Assembly: GCF_014898815.1 (NCBI RefSeq) | Contig: NW_026515533.1 | Coordinates: 1 to 64,000 of the forward strand | Origin: Panonychus citri | Taxonomy: Eukaryota; Arthropoda; Arachnida; Trombidiformes; Tetranychidae | DNA length: 64,000 nucleotides | Direction of reading: 5' to 3' | Shown here: positions 11,524 through 25,700 of the stretch, one piece after another | How positions within the stretch are numbered: the stretch's first letter is position 1 | How the letters are laid out: each line of letters begins with the position of its first letter | Made by a program: the position numbers and the translations under genes | Notes under the pieces: model-generated | What the model was told of the DNA's origin: nothing | Database searches by the model: none | Seen by the model: only the letters and a program-made list of their open reading frames with translations

Positions 11524-14500
11524 GATTTAATTGTTGTGAAAAGTTAATTGAAAAGCACGGCAACAGTTATAAACCAAGTTACAAAATCAAGTGAAAGTAT
11601 ATGATTAACGTTGGATAACTAACTCGAGAAGTGTAGGATTGATGTGACTCTCAATTTTTCAGGTTATAACTCACAGAATGGAAAATTGTTCAACCAATGA
11701 AGACGAAGAAGATTAAGAAGAAGATGATGATGATGATTAACAGCTATAATCAAACACTGACAAGTTTTTAGCTTGCCACTTATTTGTTGTTGAAGACTGG
11801 GAGACGTTTAATCGACAACAATTAAATATAACTTGGAATATAACAAAGTAAAATAATTATTTTTCTTTCTTTTTTCACAGATTAATTGATATTGATATTA
11901 ATTCTTACAGAGGATTAACTTTTCGGTGGACAGGTAACTGGTCAAGGTGATTCGGATTCTAAATTGTTTATAGTTCAAAGGTGTTTCTCTCAACGCAATC
12001 TTATTTAAAATAACCAAGGGATCTTCAGGAGACTATCAATATATTTATGCTTTTCCTCGTCTACTTTTCTCACTCTCACTCTCACTTTCTCTCTCCATCA
12101 CACTTTCTCTCTCTCTTTCTCTCTCTCTCCTTGGTTATCATGAAAACCGAATTTTCTGGTTTTTCTGGTTTTACTCATTTCGTTCATCTTTCTTTTTCCA
12201 ATTTTTTCGTCTTCTTCATCATCTGTTGATTGTATTCACTATTTTTCGTAGTTATCATCTTCTCTCTCCCCCTTCCACATATAACATCCTTGGTTCTTAC
12301 TCTCTCTCTCTCTCTCTCTCTTTTTCTTACCTTGTTTTCTTTATGAAATTAACGAATTGTTTATGTTTTCTTCAGGATGATGATAATGAAAGAAATTGGA
12401 AAAAGATGATGAGAAATGAGATTAATGATAATTTTCACTGATCTTATTTTCTCTTTCTAGTTATATAACCAATAACAATTATAATAATTTCTGGACAAAG
12501 TAATCGATCATCTGAATCCATTTTTTTTATCAATTACGATGGTCAGTTGATACAATTTTTCCGATTGCTCGTCAGCCATTCAAATGAATATTTGGATTCA
12601 ATATAATCACGATGATTACTAAATGATCTTCAAATTTAACCACCTTAATTGATTAACTGAGAAAGCAGAACAAAAAAAATCACTGTTATAAAAAGGTAAA
12701 CAAAATAATCTTTCAATTGTTAAATTGATATTTGATTAACTTATTTGAAACTTTGTTTTAGACTCAATCATTCATTGATTGTATTACAATCATTAATTAT
12801 GATGATAATTAATTGATAGGATGATTTGATTACAAGTTTAATGTAAAGTCCAAGTGTAGGTAAGATTGATTTTAAATGATTACATTATTATCATGTATTC
12901 ATTGAATTGTTAGTTTACATCTATACTGACCTGACCAGGTCAGAACCTTTATTGTCAATAACTTGTTATTTACCTGTTGATTTTAATTTACAATCAAATT
13001 AATGGTTTACTATTATTATTATTATTTTACATGTAGGATGGTGATTAAATTATCACTCAATGGTGGTGATTGTCGATACGCTTGTAACCTTGTATAATCT
13101 GTTGGCTACCAAATCGTTGATTGATTGTTGTGACCATGTTATTGCACTCGTCCGACCTGAAGAGACCATCATTTATCATCTATTATTAAATCAATTGAAT
13201 CAATTGTGTTTAAATTGATAAACGATTGATTGAACATCGGCCTTTGATACCGGGATATAAATATTGGTATTGGTCATTACAATGACCCTTTAGATGGATA
13301 TTTACAATCAATAAGGTGATGCTAATGGTTAATTATCTTTTAAAATGTTTTCCAAAAAGATGATGGTGATGATGATTTCACCAGAATAAAAAACGATAAA
13401 CACTCAGGTGAAAATGGCGAGAAACAAAAAATTCTAATTGACCTTTAATCGTATCGTGGTCATCGTTACATTTTTCCCTTTAGATTAACTTTGATGGTAT
13501 TATAACAATCAAACATCATTTTACCTGAATGATGATCAGAAACAGTTCATGAAAATTTAATTTATTGTTTTCTTTTTAATCTTATATTTCTTTTTCAACA
13601 ATCAACACAATTAAGGAACTGTTGATGAATCCAGTTGATTAATGGGTAACAGATTAATCATTTCAAATTATTGGAATCAAATTAGTTTTCTTATTCGCTT
13701 AAAGCAACTAATTACTTTCGATTAGCAAATACAAATATCAAGGTGCTAAATTGTCGACGTTTTTTCAGGGTGACAATTAATCAACAATCTAAATTATTCA
13801 TTAAAACACCAAGAAAAATCAATCTCGGTCAATCGGTATGTTTATTATTATTATTGTTTCTAAATTGTTAATTATATTCTGATCACATTCTTGTTACAGT
13901 TAATCATTACTAATCATCTATTTTTATTTTCAGGTCTCATCATTTCCAGTTAGTTAATTGTCGAGGTCAGTTTTTTATAAATCAATCATCTGGACGCGTT
14001 AATCATTATCATATTTATGCCAATCAAATGATTTTGCTTTAAGATGAAGGTTAATCTTGTTGGTGGAAGAGCAATTTTTGGTTGATTGTTGGATTGTTAA
14101 TCACGGGAAACACCAGGAAAAGGAAATCAAACTTAATCAGATTTGTGAACAATTAAGTGTGAAACAATCAACAAGGGAAAATAAACTACAATCATAATCA
14201 AATGTTTGATTGAGTAACAAGGAACTTACTTAATCCGGTTAATCTTATTAAACAGATAATTGGTATTTCCGTTAACTGGATTGGATTATTAATCATCAAA
14301 GTGAAATATCATTTAAATTGCTCAATTAAAGTTTAAATCTTTAATTGATATTATTTACCAACTGATTGATGCCTTCAAGTTGTTGCGTTGCTTTTAAATT
14401 GTATCATTTAAATCAGACTAATCAACCAATAACAATCAACCAAATCACTGGACTCGAGGTGTTATTACACTTGATTGCATTCAATCCTGATTCATGGACA

Positions 14501-17500
14501 ATTCAAATGAATTTTAAATAATTGATGATAATTGATGATAATCCGCTGATTGGTTGATAATCTCAGATCTAATTCCCAAAGTGACCATCGACTGACCAGA
14601 AATCATTTACCATTTATTATTACAAAACCTGATAATTAATTTTCTCAATCATCACCAATCCTGAATCATAAACAAAAGGATTATATTACTTTCACTTGAT
14701 TGCAAGGTTAACAAATTTAATCACAATTAATGATAATACTTTCGCAATGCAAAATCATGAAATGGTTAATTATTCATGTAACGATAATATCTGATGACAA
14801 TTAGCTTGATAATCTAGTGCTTGTGGCTAATTATAAACATTAACTTGACCATTGGAATAACTGGAATATTAATACACCGAGAGAGAGAGAGAGAGACCGT
14901 TTAACTAGGAAAACATGAATTTCTTCAACAATTAACCAAACAAGTCTCAAGGATTTTTGATTATTTAATCTGTCAACACAATTAATTGTTATATCAATGA
15001 AAGAAATGTTAACAATAACAACAACAATACACCAAGAATATCATATATACATATATTTGTCACAAGGACTGTAAACGATAATCTCTTTTCAGATTATAAA
15101 ATGACTGAGCTATAATTAGCTAAATTGTTAATGGTTTTGCTAGAAAGCAACAATTACGATGATTAAGATTCATGATAATTTATGAAGATAACAAAAGTTA
15201 AATTGTTAAACAAATTACAATTGTAAAAGGTTAAGGTTCTTGAAGTCAGCGCCATGTTGATCAATACAAGTTTCCATCATCATCATCATCATCAAGAAAA
15301 CATAATCATGAGGGTCACTAAACTGTTCAATCATGAAACAATTTAATAATAACAATTTATAATCAAAGAGTTGAGATGAACTCGAATCAAATTAAACATC
15401 AACATCACTTATCCCATAATAATAATAACACAAAGAGAAAAGTATTAAGAAAAAAAAGTCAATGTCTATTAATCAATGGACAAGTTTAATTATGTTCGAT
15501 GACCTTAATTCAATCGTGCTGATTAATTGTCCAAAGTGATCAACAATCAGGATGATATTTGATTGATATCAGGTTAATAAAACAACTTTCACTTAATAGT
15601 AACTGAATCAACTACAAGCCAGAGATTGAGATAACATTGACCTTTAACAATTAAATTGCGAGCTTTAATAACCAAAAAAATAAAGAAAATGATTAACATA
15701 ATCATTAAATTGCTCCAAGATCAATGGCATCATATTATCATTAAATCATCTTAATCATAATGATTATTAATTCACAAAGATTTAATCATCAAGTGAAACA
15801 AATATTACAATGTTTTTAATCAATTGTAAAGGTGAAACTTAAATTAACTTGTGATATTAATTATGTTGATAACAATTAACGTTTTTTACACGATCGATTT
15901 CATAACCTCCCATGTTAATTGTTATGATTTTTATTCATCATTCAGAGTAAATAGCCTGAGGCCACAGGCCGTTTACACCGCCATTTAAAACGTACTACGC
16001 GTTAACAGTAAAAGGGAAAAAGTTATATAACCTGTTGATCGCTTGGGGCAATTAACTTTCTCTTTCTCTTTTAATTTATTTTTTTTTTACTTTTATTCTA
16101 ACGAAACAATTAACTAATCTGAATGAACTTTTCTCGTTATTAATCATAAATGATTAACTGATTAGTTGATTAACTGATTAACAAGACAATCAACTAACAA
16201 ATCGGATCGATCCCTTGAGAGCTTATTGACTATTAAAACTTTGTTTCTTTGTTTAAAACTTTTATCAATTCTGTCAATCAAACAATTTAGTTAACAATTA
16301 ATCGTTAATTTATCAGATATAATTAACAAAGTTCATTGATATTTTTTTTTTCATGGTAACAATCATCATCATGTTAATCATGTTGCAATCAAGTTAAGAT
16401 TTAAAAACAAAAGGTTGATACGTTATGTTAATTGTTGATGTTTCTGTTTTTTTTTCTTCTTCTTAATTGTTGATTAACAGAAAAAGTTAATTAACATGAT
16501 AAAGAGTGAAAGTTAATGATAAATTATAAAAAAGGTCACTAGACTTGAGAAGATTCATCTTAATCTAGAAAAATCTGATTACAAGTTTATTTTTATATTC
16601 AAACTTAATGTTTCAGGTTCATTCATTGATTGTTAACAATTAAAATGAAACCAGTTTTCAATTTTATTCCGATGATTATGATTAACTTGATGAGATCAAA
16701 TTAATCATGATTAACTTTCTATAAATACTTTGGATGTCCAAGGATTTTTTATTCACATCGATTATATCTAAATTGTCACTTTAATCATGATCATTGATTT
16801 GAAGAGTCGTTTTTATAAACAATCTAATTACTGTGGGAAAATTGATTCAGGTTAATTGTAACAATCAGTTAAATGGATAAAAAAAAGGTAACAATTAATA
16901 TTGCGAATGATTAATTACACAATTAGTACGATTCACGAATTTTCGTGCAAAGATTGTAAAAATCATCTAAAGGGTTAAGGTCATACAAAGAGCATCATTC
17001 ATAAGTTATTGAACATTTGACCCGAAAAAAAATGGAGACCATTTCGTGAGGGTCAAGCAAAGGGTAAAGGTAAAACTGACCAATCCAAAAGTTGAACAGG
17101 AGACGATCTTAGGACTACAGGATCTTGGACATTGATGTCACCTGAGATTTTGTACAAAGTAATCTTCAAATGACCTCCAAATGTATTCCTATGCTATTGG
17201 CCTTGAATAACCTTGACCTTAGTGCGAAACGAGCCCCTAGGGCATAAAGGTGATTTCCCAATAGTAAAAGTCTTTGTGATATTTAGTTGTGAGTTAAAGG
17301 ACAATCGGTTTATGGGTAATCAATTTAATTGTTATCATTGAGAGTTGATCTTATTAAACTAATCAAATTGTGATCAAAAATCGATCCCAACAATTAAATA
17401 TTAAGTTAAGGATTAATTGTTGTTTGTATTTTATTGATCAACAGGAAAAATCAATCGGATTACAACTGGATTAGGATAATTGTTGTTTAGTTATTATGGA

Positions 17501-17884
17501 AAATGTCAACTGAAGGTTAATTAAACAATTGATTGTTTCCAACTCGATTTGAAACAATCAGTTAATTGTTGATGATTTACAGATGGAAATATGGTTTGGA
17601 TCCCTAAAAGATTAGTCAAACTGTCAATGTTTCAATTAATCTTAATTGTTATTATCATAAATTGTTCGTTTACTAATGAATGAGAATTAGCAACTGTTTA
17701 TTAATTGTTATCAAGAGATCGAAACAATCAGTTAATTGTGTTGCTAACAAAATACTGATCACAATATTAGTTGAAATCTCATCGAAAGTGTATTAAGTTA
17801 ACCATTTACATTTTCGCAATTTTTTTTTGTTTCTTATTGTTTAATTGTGATTGTTAATTTCTTGCCCTTCAACAATTAACAACA
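11524..17884. other. Long gene-free spacer
   Basis: No supported gene in 6.4 kb. It is dominated by AT-rich host words (TTAATTGT, AACAATTAA, GATTGTT), CT repeats at about 12065-12130 and 12300-12320, GA at 14880-14896 and CAT runs near 15276-15295. Two segments differ: 15945-16045 is richer in G+C and contains a small inverted repeat (GCCTG...CAGGC); 16920-17275 is another G+C-richer, word-poor stretch. No tRNA or rRNA was recognised. Confidence 0.5.
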
Positions 17885-19128
17885 ATGGCCGCAATGATTG
17901 ACGGTAAATCATTTTCTGGTAAAGTGGTAATTGTAACTGGTAAGTAATTAACTTAATCATCTTACATATAAGAGGGTAAACAAAATGATTAAGTTGCTTT
18001 TTTGTATTTAAATGTTTCTATTTTTAGTTGAAATTAAATTTCTTAATGGTAAACAAAACAATTAACTTAATTATCCTTTTCTTTTCTTTTTGGTTAAGGT
18101 TCCAGTTCTGGCATTGGTGAAGTGAATGCAATTCATTTTGCCCGATTAGGAGCTTCGGTTGTGGTTACAGGTCGAAATCAAGAGCGGGTCGAGAAAGTGG
18201 CCAACGAATGTCGGAAATTCAACACAACCGACCAATCAAAGGTAAAATCAATTAGAAGATTAAATTAGTTGATTAACTCAGATGAATAGAATTCGAAATT
18301 GATTTTTTTTTTTATTCTTGTTCGAAATTGACCTTTAATCGTTCAGACGCTTGGTGTAGTTGGTGACATTTCGACCGAAGACTTTTGTCAAACTCTAATT
18401 AACTTGACAATTAGTGAATTTGGTCGAATCGATGTTCTTGTTAACAATGCTGGTATTTCCAGTGCAGTTGCGATTGACGAACCTGCGGACAAATTTTTCA
18501 CCGCTTTGGACAATATTTATCGAACTAATTTACGAGCTGTTTTGTACCTTATTCACTTGGCAACACCTCATCTAATTGCGAGCAAGGGAAACATCGTCAA
18601 TGTGTCCAGTTGTGCTGGTCAACGTCCAGTAAGTATTGATAATAATCACATAGAAGAAAAAGAAAAGTTCATTTCGATATTCATTTGCTTCGTCGTAGTG
18701 GGAAAAAGGTACAGCCTATTGTTCATTGAAAGCTGCTCTCGACATGACGGTTAAAACACTCACCTTGGAATTGGCACCTAAAGGTGTTCGAATCAATAAC
18801 GTCAGGTAAGCAAATGAATTGAGTCGCTGATAGAGTAATAAGCGATTAATTAATTGGTTCATTCGTCGATTCTAGTCCAGCCTATGTGGAAACGCCAATG
18901 TTATCCGATGGAATTGAACATCTCATGCCGGAGATAAGACAAAGAGTCTCAGAGAAATATCCTCTCGGCAGAATTGGACAAAGTGAGGATGTTTCGAACG
19001 CCATTGTTTTCCTTGCTTCGGAAATGGCCTCTTTCGTTTGTGGTTCTTGTCTTCCGGTTGATGGTGGGTCGTTGGATGGTTCATACACTCATACTCCACC
19101 TGAAATCATGAAATTGATTATAAGATAA
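17885..19128 (+). CDS. Classical short-chain dehydrogenase/reductase
   Basis: Five exons: 17885-17939, 18099-18241, 18347-18628, 18699-18805 and 18876-19128, phases consistent, 279 residues (a normal SDR length). All classical SDR signatures are present. The cofactor loop TGSSSGIG is at about residues 18-25, NNAG near 99, and the catalytic serine is in NVSSCAG near 151. The YCSLK dyad (Tyr167, Lys171) is encoded across the start of exon 4, and PAYVETPM follows it. The FLAS...CGSCLPVDGG segment near the C-terminus is typical of FabG-like and insect/mite SDRs. An Arg in the VVTGRN turn suggests NADP(H) preference (inference). No transit or signal peptide was seen, so probably cytosolic. The substrate cannot be told from sequence. 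An AATAAA follows at 19235. Confidence 0.9.
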
Positions 19129-19234
19129 TCAATTCAGAGAGGGAGAGAGAGAATTGATTCCCCAGATAATTGAAACATTGATCTTTAATCAATGTTTTCA
19201 TCTATTCATATATAATTACATTTGATTGATTCTC

Positions 19235-19240
19235 AATAAA
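19235..19240 (+). promoter_or_regulatory. AATAAA polyadenylation signal of the SDR gene
   Basis: Canonical AATAAA about 105 bases after the TAA stop of the SDR gene. Confidence 0.55.
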
Positions 19241-19685
19241 GATTCAATAGTTATCTATTAAATTGTCTTGGTTAGTTGATTATCGATATACAAATCGTAG
19301 TATTTTTTTTCATTTAACAATTAAGTTTTTTTTTTCAAGAGACAATTTAACTTTGATTATCAAGTCTCCTGTTAATTGCAGACTAATTTTACAAGTTTAA
19401 TAAACTTTTTTTAAGGAGATTTGGTTTGTCTTCAAATCAAAGTCAAAATAATGTAACAATTAAAGATAATTTTGACTATTTATCTGATTACTTTGAAAGA
19501 TGAATCAACAATTAAACAAAGTGGACTATTAATTGTATCGGTTACAATTGATAACTCAATTGGTAAAAGTTTACTCCTTGCAATTTAAAAGTCACTTAAT
19601 TAATTGTTAACTGTAACTTTTAGTGATCAAATTTTGATAAAATTAAATTGTTGTTTAACATCAGATTGATTGGAGTACTGATTGT

Positions 19686-21156
19686 TTAATGTTGACTCCA
19701 TTGAATTGTCTTGATGTCGATTCCATCTTGAACCATTTCCCAAAGTGGACTCATCTCTCTTAGTCTATTAACATGATAGATACACTTTTCTACAGTAAAA
19801 TCAACTTCAGCTTGGGTTGTGAATCGACCGATACCAAATCGGATTGAAGAATGTGCCAGATCCTCTTCAGCGCCAATAGCTCTCAATACATAAGAAGGTT
19901 CTAATGATGCGGAAGTACAGGCTGATCCAGAAGAAAGAGCAATATCTTTTAGAGCAACTAATAAACTTTCACCTTCGACACATGAGAAGGAAATATTAAC
20001 ACAACCGGGATAACTTGATTCTCGAGATCCATTGATAATAACTTCGGGAATATTGTCCAATATTTTGGTAATAAGTCGATCAGATAATTTTGAAATATGC
20101 TTGTGGTCATAGTCCATTTCTTGAGCGGCAACTTTACAAGCAGCTCCAAGGCCAACAGCCAACGGTGTTGGTACGGTTCCACTACGAAGTCCTCTTTCCT
20201 GACCACCGCCGCTTTGTAAAGCCTCAACTCGAACTCTAGGCCTACGACGTACGTAAATGGCACCAACACCTTTGGGCCCGTAAATTTTATGTCCACTGAT
20301 CGACATTAGGTCAATGTTCATAGATTCAACATTTAACGGTATTTTTCCGATGGCCTGAGCAGCATCGGTGTGAAGGAAAACCTTTCTCTCCCTGCAAATG
20401 GCTCCAATTTCCTTGATCGGCTGGATTATGCCAATCTCGTTATTAACCGTCATCACGGAGACTAAAAGTGTATCTTTTGTGATTGCAGCTTCCAAATCTC
20501 TTAAATCAATAAGGCCTGTTTTCTGAACGGGCAGATAAGTTACTTTAAATCCATTATTTTCCAAATATCGACACGAGTCTAAAACACATTTATGTTCAAT
20601 TTGTGTGGTGATTACGTGATTTTTTTTATCCTTGTAAAATTTGCAACTCCTTTAATTGCGATATTATTTGACTCGGTTGCTCCAGAGGTGAAGATTATTT
20701 CTTTCGGATCGGCACCAATCAAATGGGCCACATGAGCTCGAGCTTCTTCAACGGCAGCCTCACTTTCCCAGCCATATGAGTGTGTCCGTGAATGTGGATT
20801 ACCATATAGAGAGACCATGTAAGGTAACATTGTATCTATGACCCTTGGATCCATAGGTGAAGTCGCTTGTACATCAAGATACAAAGGCCGTAAAGATGGA
20901 GTTTTTTTAGAAGAAGTTCCTAAAGAATATGAGTAAAAGAAAAACAAAAATTTAAGTCGCATTTAAAATCATATAGAATATAAGAGAAAAGGAGAGAGAG
21001 AGAGAGAAAAATGTAAAATCGATCATGTTGAATTGACAATCAATTCTTACCTTCCGAGGTTGAACTTGCACTTCGAGTAGATGAAACAATCAACCCATGT
21101 AAATGAGGTGATAGTAATTTCAATGTCAACGATCTAGTTGGAATTGTCAGAGACAT
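19686..21156 (-). CDS. NFS1: Mitochondrial cysteine desulfurase (NFS1), one apparent frame break
   Basis: NFS1 is the PLP enzyme that takes sulfur from cysteine for iron-sulfur cluster assembly with ISCU, ISD11 and frataxin. Exon 1 (21156-21051) encodes an Arg/Ser/Leu-rich mitochondrial presequence and ends in phase 1. Exon 2 (20919-19686) carries the whole enzyme, including LYLDVQATSP, SGATESNNIAIKG, the PLP-lysine loop SGHKIYGPKG, the mobile cysteine loop GSACTSASLEPSYVLRA and the C-terminal tail PLWEMVQDGIDIKTIQW. Between the ATESNNIAIKGVANF part and the ITTQIEHKCVLDSC part the frame shifts by one base, in the homopolymer-rich stretch 20620-20640. Counting one missing base gives 446 residues, the usual length. 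Both sides are otherwise perfectly conserved, so an assembly error is the likeliest cause. It ends tail-to-tail with the SDR gene. Confidence 0.93.
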
Positions 21157-22410
21157 TTTCACCGGTAAGAAATTAAATCAAGGTGGTGAAACAAACAGAG
21201 TGAGACAAAGATTGATGAGAAAATAAAAACCCTTCAAAAGTCAAAGAAACCCATGAAAATGGACCAACAGGAGGCAAAGAAACAAACACACCAACAAATG
21301 GTAATTAATCCGATTCAAACTAGAAATAGAAAATAGCAAAGAAACAAAGAATTAATAAATTATTTTCCAACAAAATGAGTCACAATAAATTCAATGTTAA
21401 ATGTCAATGAGAATAGAAAATGAAAATCAATCAAAATACTTACCAAGATGAGAAGCGAAACCTTTAACCAAATAGAATTCAAAAAGCTTGTACAGTTCAA
21501 TTAATCGATAATAAAACAAGAAATGAACAATCAACTGACAATTAACCGAGAAAATTAACCCGAAACAATTAAGAAAAATGAAAACAGAAAATTACAATTA
21601 GTCAAATGCGTCACATTGCATCACAAAGAGAGGAACATGTGAGACAAAACCGATACATCGATGGTAAAAAATAACCGAAAAAGAAACGAAATGAAACAAT
21701 TAAATTCTCTTAAACATGAGGGCCATAAATTAATTCTAATGAAAAGAACCAAAAAAAGAAAATTAATTAACCGGAATGATTTAATTATGGTCAAGAGAGA
21801 AAAAGAAAATTAAAAAATGAAATTAAATTGAAGGAGAATAACATAAAAGTAACATTACCTCTCGGTAGATGGAAACAGTTTCTATGTCGAATTCTAATAG
21901 AAAACGAAAGTTACTCCATCAGGCGAACAAAATTTGAACTAATTTTCTTTTCATTTGTCATTTTTTTCCTTTAACTTTAATGTAGATTTTTAATTTAATT
22001 GTTATTGTGATCTTTTTGTAACAATTAAATTGTTATTCATTCCTTAAGTTTATTTAAATGTAATATTTTACTTATCGTTACTATCTACTGTTAATCAGTA
22101 TTGTCCTTTAAACCCAAGGTCAACAATTATCATCATTCATCGTCACCAATCTAATCGGTATTAGAAATCATCTCATTTCTATTATGTTAATCACTTTTTG
22201 TTTTTTGATTGTTTGTTAATTAATCCAATTTCATGTTAATTTCTCTCTCTCTCTCTTTTTTATAATTCATTATATTTTCTATTATAATTTACCTATTTTT
22301 GTTCCTGTGTATTTGTGAGATTTTTTTTCTCCTCAAATTCTGTTTCAATTGTTCATTTAATTTTCTATTCTCTTTTTGTTGTTGTACATTTTTCTTTTTG
22401 TGGAATATTT

Positions 22411-22448
<38 letters not shown>

Positions 22449-22709
22449 TCTCTTTTCTTTTGGTTTGAGATTTTCTTGTCTCTTTTTTTTTGTAAGGTCA
22501 ACAATTAAGTTAATTTACTTCTTCTAATGTAATAGAGAAAAAGAGAAAGAAAAGATTTATTGTTTGTTGTTAGTCTTCTCTCCATTTTCAATCTCCTTCT
22601 TTCCTCTCTCTTTCTCTCTCCCTATTTTCGTTTTGATGATTCTACGTTTCCTTGTCTTTCCTCTTCTTTTTCCTCTGTGAAAACCAAGAAATTTTCATCC
22701 AAACGGGAA
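21157..22709. other. Divergent 5' region between NFS1 and the IP3 receptor gene
   Basis: This spacer separates two divergently transcribed genes and must contain both promoters and 5' UTRs. It holds purine-rich tracts on the NFS1 side, possible non-coding exon junctions (ACTTACC at about 21441, ATTACCT at 21857, minus-strand donors) and a CT repeat near the receptor start. No TATA box stands out. Confidence 0.4.
22416..22459. repeat. (CT)n microsatellite in the IP3 receptor 5' region
   Basis: A CT run of roughly 40 bases, slightly interrupted, about 250 bases before the chosen start codon. It lies in the likely promoter or 5' UTR, where GA/CT tracts can bind GAGA-type factors (inference). 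Confidence 0.75.
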
Positions 22710-25700
22710 ATGGAACCAACAAGTCCATCATCCTCTTCGTCTTCAATATATGCTTCTCATCACCAACAACAACAACAGCAACACCAATCATCTTACTATC
22801 AACCATTTTCTCATTATGGTTATCCTCATCAGCAATTTTCTCATCAACCACAGTATTCACATCATCATCATTCCTATTCATCTATTCCATCTTCATCCCA
22901 ATTACCAAATTCAACAAATATTCCAACAACAATCGGTGATTCTCCAGTTCGTATTGGTGATACAATTGCTCTATTTGTTGCTCAAGGTAAAGTTCAAGGT
23001 TTCCTGACAACCCTTGATTCAGTTGATGAAAGAGCAGCGGTCACTTGTGATGGTAATTTAACTGAGACACCATCCAAAATGAGAGATTACCTTTATCGTA
23101 TCTGTATTGCTGGTAAACATGAAGCTCAACAAGATTTTCAAGAAGCTCGTCTACGTGATCCAAGTAACGAATCAAGGTTGGCAACATTGAAAGTTTATGC
23201 AACCGATGAGAAGAGAGCCAATGAAGAGGAGAATCGTTCACGTCGTGGTGAAATACTACATTATGGTGATGTTATCCAGTTATTAAATTTAAAAAATAAT
23301 AAATATGTTACCGCTTTCACCAAGATACCTGCTCAATTGGATCCATCAGCATGGAGAGTTTCACTTGACCGTGATGGTAATGATAATTCACATTTCCGGG
23401 TTACCGATTGTCTCAAATTTCGTGGAAATGGTGAACAAGTTACCTATGGAGATGAGATTTTTCTTGTCTCAGTGACCGCTGCTCAACGTTTACATGCCTC
23501 TAATCGGGAGCATTCAGATCACAAAGGATGCTTTGAGGTGAACATTTCAAATGCCTTTACCAGTTGGAAGATACTTCTTTACCTTGATTACCGTGAAAAT
23601 CTTGAAGGTTATCTCAAAGCTGGTGATGTTTTCCGTCTCTTTCATTCTGAATCTGCTCGATATTTGACTTTGGACGATTTAGAGGAAACCGTTAACGATG
23701 GTGGTTGTAAAAAAAAGGTTGTGTCACAAAAAGTGTTCCTTAGGTATACCGCTCGAACCGAAGCAACGTCAGCAACTAGTTCTAAAGCTCTTTGGGAGGT
23801 TGAAATACGTCAAGGTGAAGTGCCTCGAGGCGGTTTAGCCCATTGGGATTCAACTATACGATTTAAACATTTATCAACAGGTAAATATCTTGGTTTGGCT
23901 CCTGACCCATTAGCTGAACCAGGATCAAGCCAATGGTATCTTGTACCATCGTCAACATATGATGATAAAATTGAATTTCGTCTACATCCAACTCGTGAGG
24001 TGAACATTGGTGATTGTGTTCCCCATAAATCATTTGTTCGTATTCTTAATCAGTCAACACGTTCATGGTTACATCATACTAATGATTTTTTCGATGCAAA
24101 TCAGAAAAAGGATAAAGATCAAGCAATTCTTTACATGTCCAAAGTGATCGCTGTTCAAAAAAATGGAAACAAAGAGGTTTTCCAAATAATTCCAGTCTCT
24201 TTCTCTGAAGTTCGTGATCTTGATTTTGTTAACGATGCTCATCGTTTCCTTAAAACTGCCGTTGAAAAATTGAAAGATCATTCATTATCGGCACCAGAAA
24301 GGAAAGTTCTTAAATCATTACTATTTGATTTAATGTTTTTCATTATCAATCAACCTAAAGATGAATCAAAACCACAACCACCAAGTACCTCATCGGTTAT
24401 CCCTGATCGAGATAGACAAAAATTGGTACGAGAACAGAAACTTTTACAGATAATCTTTGAACTTTTGGCTGCACCATTTATCCGAAATGATTCAATTCCA
24501 GATGATCCAGAATATAATCGTTATCTGGTTGAAATACTTCGTTATGCTTATCGTATACTTCAATTATCTCAGAAAGAGTATCGAAAAAATCAGTTGGAAA
24601 TAAGTAAAAGGTTCAGTTTTATCATTGGTCAAGTTGAACATAAACAAACCGAGGAATCAGCTTTGGAAACCATAACAGTATTAATTCAGGGTAACACACA
24701 ATTTATGGAGGGATTTGTGGGTGAAAATGAGATTAAATTGTTTATCTCACTTTTAAAAACACCAAAGGAAACCAAAAAAGAATCCAAATCAAATATATTA
24801 GATTTATTGAAAAATCTTTGTGTCTGTGATGGTGAATCAGTTAAAACTCAGGAAAGTTTCTGTAAATGTTTACTCTTTGAGAATCCGGATGCATTAATAC
24901 ACACCAAGATGGAAGATGGTGAAGTTTACCTTTACCCTGACTCATTAAGACCCGGAAATAAGATTTCATTGAAACAATTAGTTTCCGATGCAAAAAGATC
25001 ACATAACAAGGATTCAAGTGCCGAGCAAATGTTAAAATATTATTGTAATCAATTGGATTTATTTTGTGCAATGTGTTTCAAAAGGCAATACGATGCAATT
25101 GGTTACCTTAAAGACACCGAAAAGTTAACAATTGAATTAATTCATCAGTGTATGGTTGATGAAGATTTACCAATTGAGCTTCGAGCGGTTTTTTGTCGTC
25201 TTATGCTTCACCTTCACGTTGACTGTAAGCCCAATGTAATGATTCAACCTATTGAATATGCACGAGTTTGGGCTGATATACCGACACCGGCAGAGTTTGA
25301 TGAATACGATATTGTTGAGGCTAAATTGAAGGTTGGTGCTGATGGAGCAAGAAAAGACGTTCAAAACGCTTTATCTAGTACAATTTCATTCGTTGAGGAT
25401 TATTTAACTATGGTTGGTCAAGGGGATAAAGATTATATCAACAATTTAACTCTTGAAGTGATGAAATTGGTTCGTAATTTAATGTTGTTTGGTTTTTTCA
25501 ATTTCAAAAAGTTAATCAAATTGAATAAAACGATATTGGACATTTTAAAAAAATCGGAAAAACTTGACGAACCAGATAGACCAGATCGAGCGAGAATGCA
25601 AGATGTCGTTGTAACCAAATTAAAGGAGCATAAACAAGCTCAAAGCATTTCGAAACCACCATTAAGTCAATTCGGTGTTGGACCGGCCATGGATATCCGT

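Noticed and set aside
15945..16045. tRNA or small structured RNA gene in a GC-richer patch
   Set aside because: Only a 5-bp stem (GCCTG/CAGGC) is clear; no cloverleaf or B-box sequence could be placed.
20612..20650. Short intron as the cause of the NFS1 frame change
   Set aside because: No GT...AG pair fits, and the sequence on both sides is conserved coding sequence with only a one-base offset.
22289..22527. Open frames on both strands around the CT repeat
   Set aside because: Low-complexity translations of a dinucleotide repeat in the 5' region of the receptor gene.
22560..22709. Upstream ATG/alternative start of the IP3 receptor
   Set aside because: The extra 50 codons are T/C-rich UTR-like sequence; the ATG at 22710 begins a typical disordered N-terminus.
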